From NCBI GenBank assembly GCA_964006375.1, contig OZ023267.1, positions 33,041,266 to 33,105,265 of the forward strand: a DNA stretch of 64,000 nt. The letters run 5' to 3'. The stretch is from Tillus elongatus (Eukaryota > Arthropoda > Insecta > Coleoptera > Cleridae). Made by a program: the position numbers and the translations under genes. Positions 62,666 to 64,000 of this stretch are shown in pieces (positions within the stretch are counted from its first letter, which is position 1; every line of letters begins with the position of its first letter). The notes beneath the pieces are model-generated. The model was not told where the DNA came from and ran no database searches. It saw only the letters and a list, made by a program, of their open reading frames with translations.

Positions 62666-62875
62666 CACCAAACCGAAAATCGCATTACACATCAAATTTG
62701 GAATGGAACACTCTCTGGAGTCGAAAATAATTCTACAAGCTTAGCACAGAATTTTTTGGCATCTTGTTTTGTAACGGATATATCAGGCTTTGTCGTACTA
62801 GATTGCAGATTATTTAGTGAATCATATAGACCTTTGGACTCTCAGCGTTGCGACTCTAATGTATGACTCTATTTT

Positions 62876-63979
62876 CTAATAGTTGCCCAAAAGGTTCGGA
62901 CCTCTCATATAATCTACTATATTTTTGGGGGCTATTTTACCTATTTCCTGTGCTGCTAAATTCACCTCTACAAGATATTTGAGCCCCTTGCAAAACTGAG
63001 CCATGCAGTTGCATAGCAAATGTTCTGTTGTTTCTACTGCTTCAATGCAGGATCTTTTTTCCACTTTACCCATCTTCATAAGGTGATACCTCAGTAGGAC
63101 GTGTCCTGTAAATGTCCCGGGAGTGTACTCAAGTCATTCCTGTTCAATTCAACAAACAGTTCAGATGTCTCTGTTGATATGGTGATGAGCCGTTTTGCCT
63201 GCCTTAAGCGTGGCGTTTTCCTCCAGTATGACAGTGTCTCTTTCAAGTATCAACTTAATTTCTTACATGGCCACAATAGGGCTCCGGAGCATAGAATGGT
63301 GTTGTTGCTGCCCTTTTCACAAGGCTGCTTCCTCATCTCCTTCAATGCCTTTATGCTCTGGTACCCATATAAAAGTTAGTTTGTTGTTCGTAGGTGGTTG
63401 TATTGAGGATTTTTGTGCAGTCCCAGTTCAGCTTACACTCGGCTTTGAAAGACTTCTTTAGTACTGCCTGATTGTCCGAGTTGATGTAGATCCCTCTATT
63501 TCTGACTCTTCTTTGTATGCGCTTCTGTGCACACAGGCGTACAGCATGCATTTCTGCTTGGAAGATGGTGGAAGTTTTTCCTAGGCACTTAGCAACCCCA
63601 GTCCTGCTTCATCCATTTGCTTAGACCCGTCTGTATACCATACAGGTTGTTTGTTTGTCAGCCTTTTAGTGCCTCTGTAGCATGCTGGGCGGTCACTTAT
63701 GACCATGTCAAATGGAACTATGATGTACAGTTTAGCTGGAATTTGATCTGTTGGTTTGGAGAGTGACTTTAATGGAATAATTTCCAGGATCTTTAAGTGG
63801 TCGACCAAGTCTCTTGGTTTGAATTTGTCTGCTTGAAATAGTCTTGAGGCATTGGTCCTGCTTCCCTCTTTATTGTAAATTTGTATCTGTGTTTCAATCA
63901 GCGAGGGAAATTTTAAATTCAGTTTCCTCCTGTTCATTAATGGGACAAAAACTATCTTATGAAAATTGATATTAAACAC
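62876..63979 (-). pseudogene. LINE RNase H and C-terminal zinc-binding region
   Basis: Minus strand, beginning at 63979. After about 95 residues of unassigned sequence comes 'VWYTDGSKQMDEAGLG' (first catalytic D), then after a frame break 'STIFQAEMHAVRLCAQKRIQ' (catalytic E) and 'GIYINSDNQAVLKK' (third D). Further on is 'GHVLLRYHLMKMGKVEKRSC' and 'VETTEHLLCNCMAQFCKGLK', the cysteine/histidine tail of RNase H-bearing LINEs, ending at 62876. The tail matches 43430-43705. RT would lie beyond the window edge or be missing; a 12-C run at about 63979-63990 borders it. Confidence 0.75.
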
Positions 63980-64000
63980 CCCCCCCCCCCTGTCTCACAC

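Overview
This window looks like repeat-dominated, intron-free intergenic DNA from a large AT-rich animal genome, most likely an arthropod and probably an insect. The reasons are the mix of mobile elements (several DD41D-type Tc1/mariner lineages, a piggyBac relic, Penelope-like retroelements, Jockey/CR1-like and I/R1-like LINEs with RNase H, a tRNA-derived SINE) and the very low GC content. I recognise no host protein-coding gene. The only intact long coding sequence is a 364-residue mariner-type transposase at 33760-34854.

Two short non-autonomous families form the background. Family A starts at a sharp palindromic end (TTTTAGTGAATTTT...AATTCACTAA), continues through a conserved block of about 130 bp to a long (TA)n core of 60-120 bp, then about 700-800 bp of further conserved sequence. 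At least twelve copies or pieces lie in both orientations from 1 to 46632. Family G is a roughly 280-340 bp MITE whose inverted ends carry a small hairpin (GGACGCAGCAAGTGCGTT). Many other elements are nested in these two families: two mariner elements sit exactly in (TA)n cores of family A, a 2142-bp TA-duplicating element splits a family A hairpin, and a SINE sits in a family G copy.

Layout: 1-5000 has family A/G pieces, an inverted pair of Penelope-type terminal units carrying hammerhead ribozyme motifs (2789-3748), and a direct repeat around a foldback. 5000-8700 has microsatellites and LINE 3' ends. 8749-10890 is the nested TA-duplicating element. 11970-16050 holds family A/G copies, a SINE and a LINE relic. 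16790-20420 holds a second SINE, a piggyBac relic and a three-unit tandem repeat. 20795-23820 is a nearly complete but broken Jockey/CR1-like LINE. 24455-33200 is more A and G. 33201-35268 is the intact mariner. 36842-37300 is an old DD34D mariner relic. 40780-43705 is a pile-up of three LINE pieces. 44907-46329 is a deleted mariner relative with very long inverted arms. 47440-48789 is a third LINE copy. 49400-50768 is a Penelope-like RT/GIY-YIG fragment followed by a second hammerhead-like fold. 51899-60261 holds three broken mariner elements. 54200-55690 is tandem repeats. 61080-62660 holds more transposase relics. 62876-63979 is a LINE RNase H segment.

Nothing here forms a host pathway. 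The biology is transposon ecology: microsatellite cores acting as landing sites, nested insertions whose empty sites can be read from sister copies, and small hairpins that may move or be captured on their own. All calls rest on reading the sequence and on family motifs. No database search was run.
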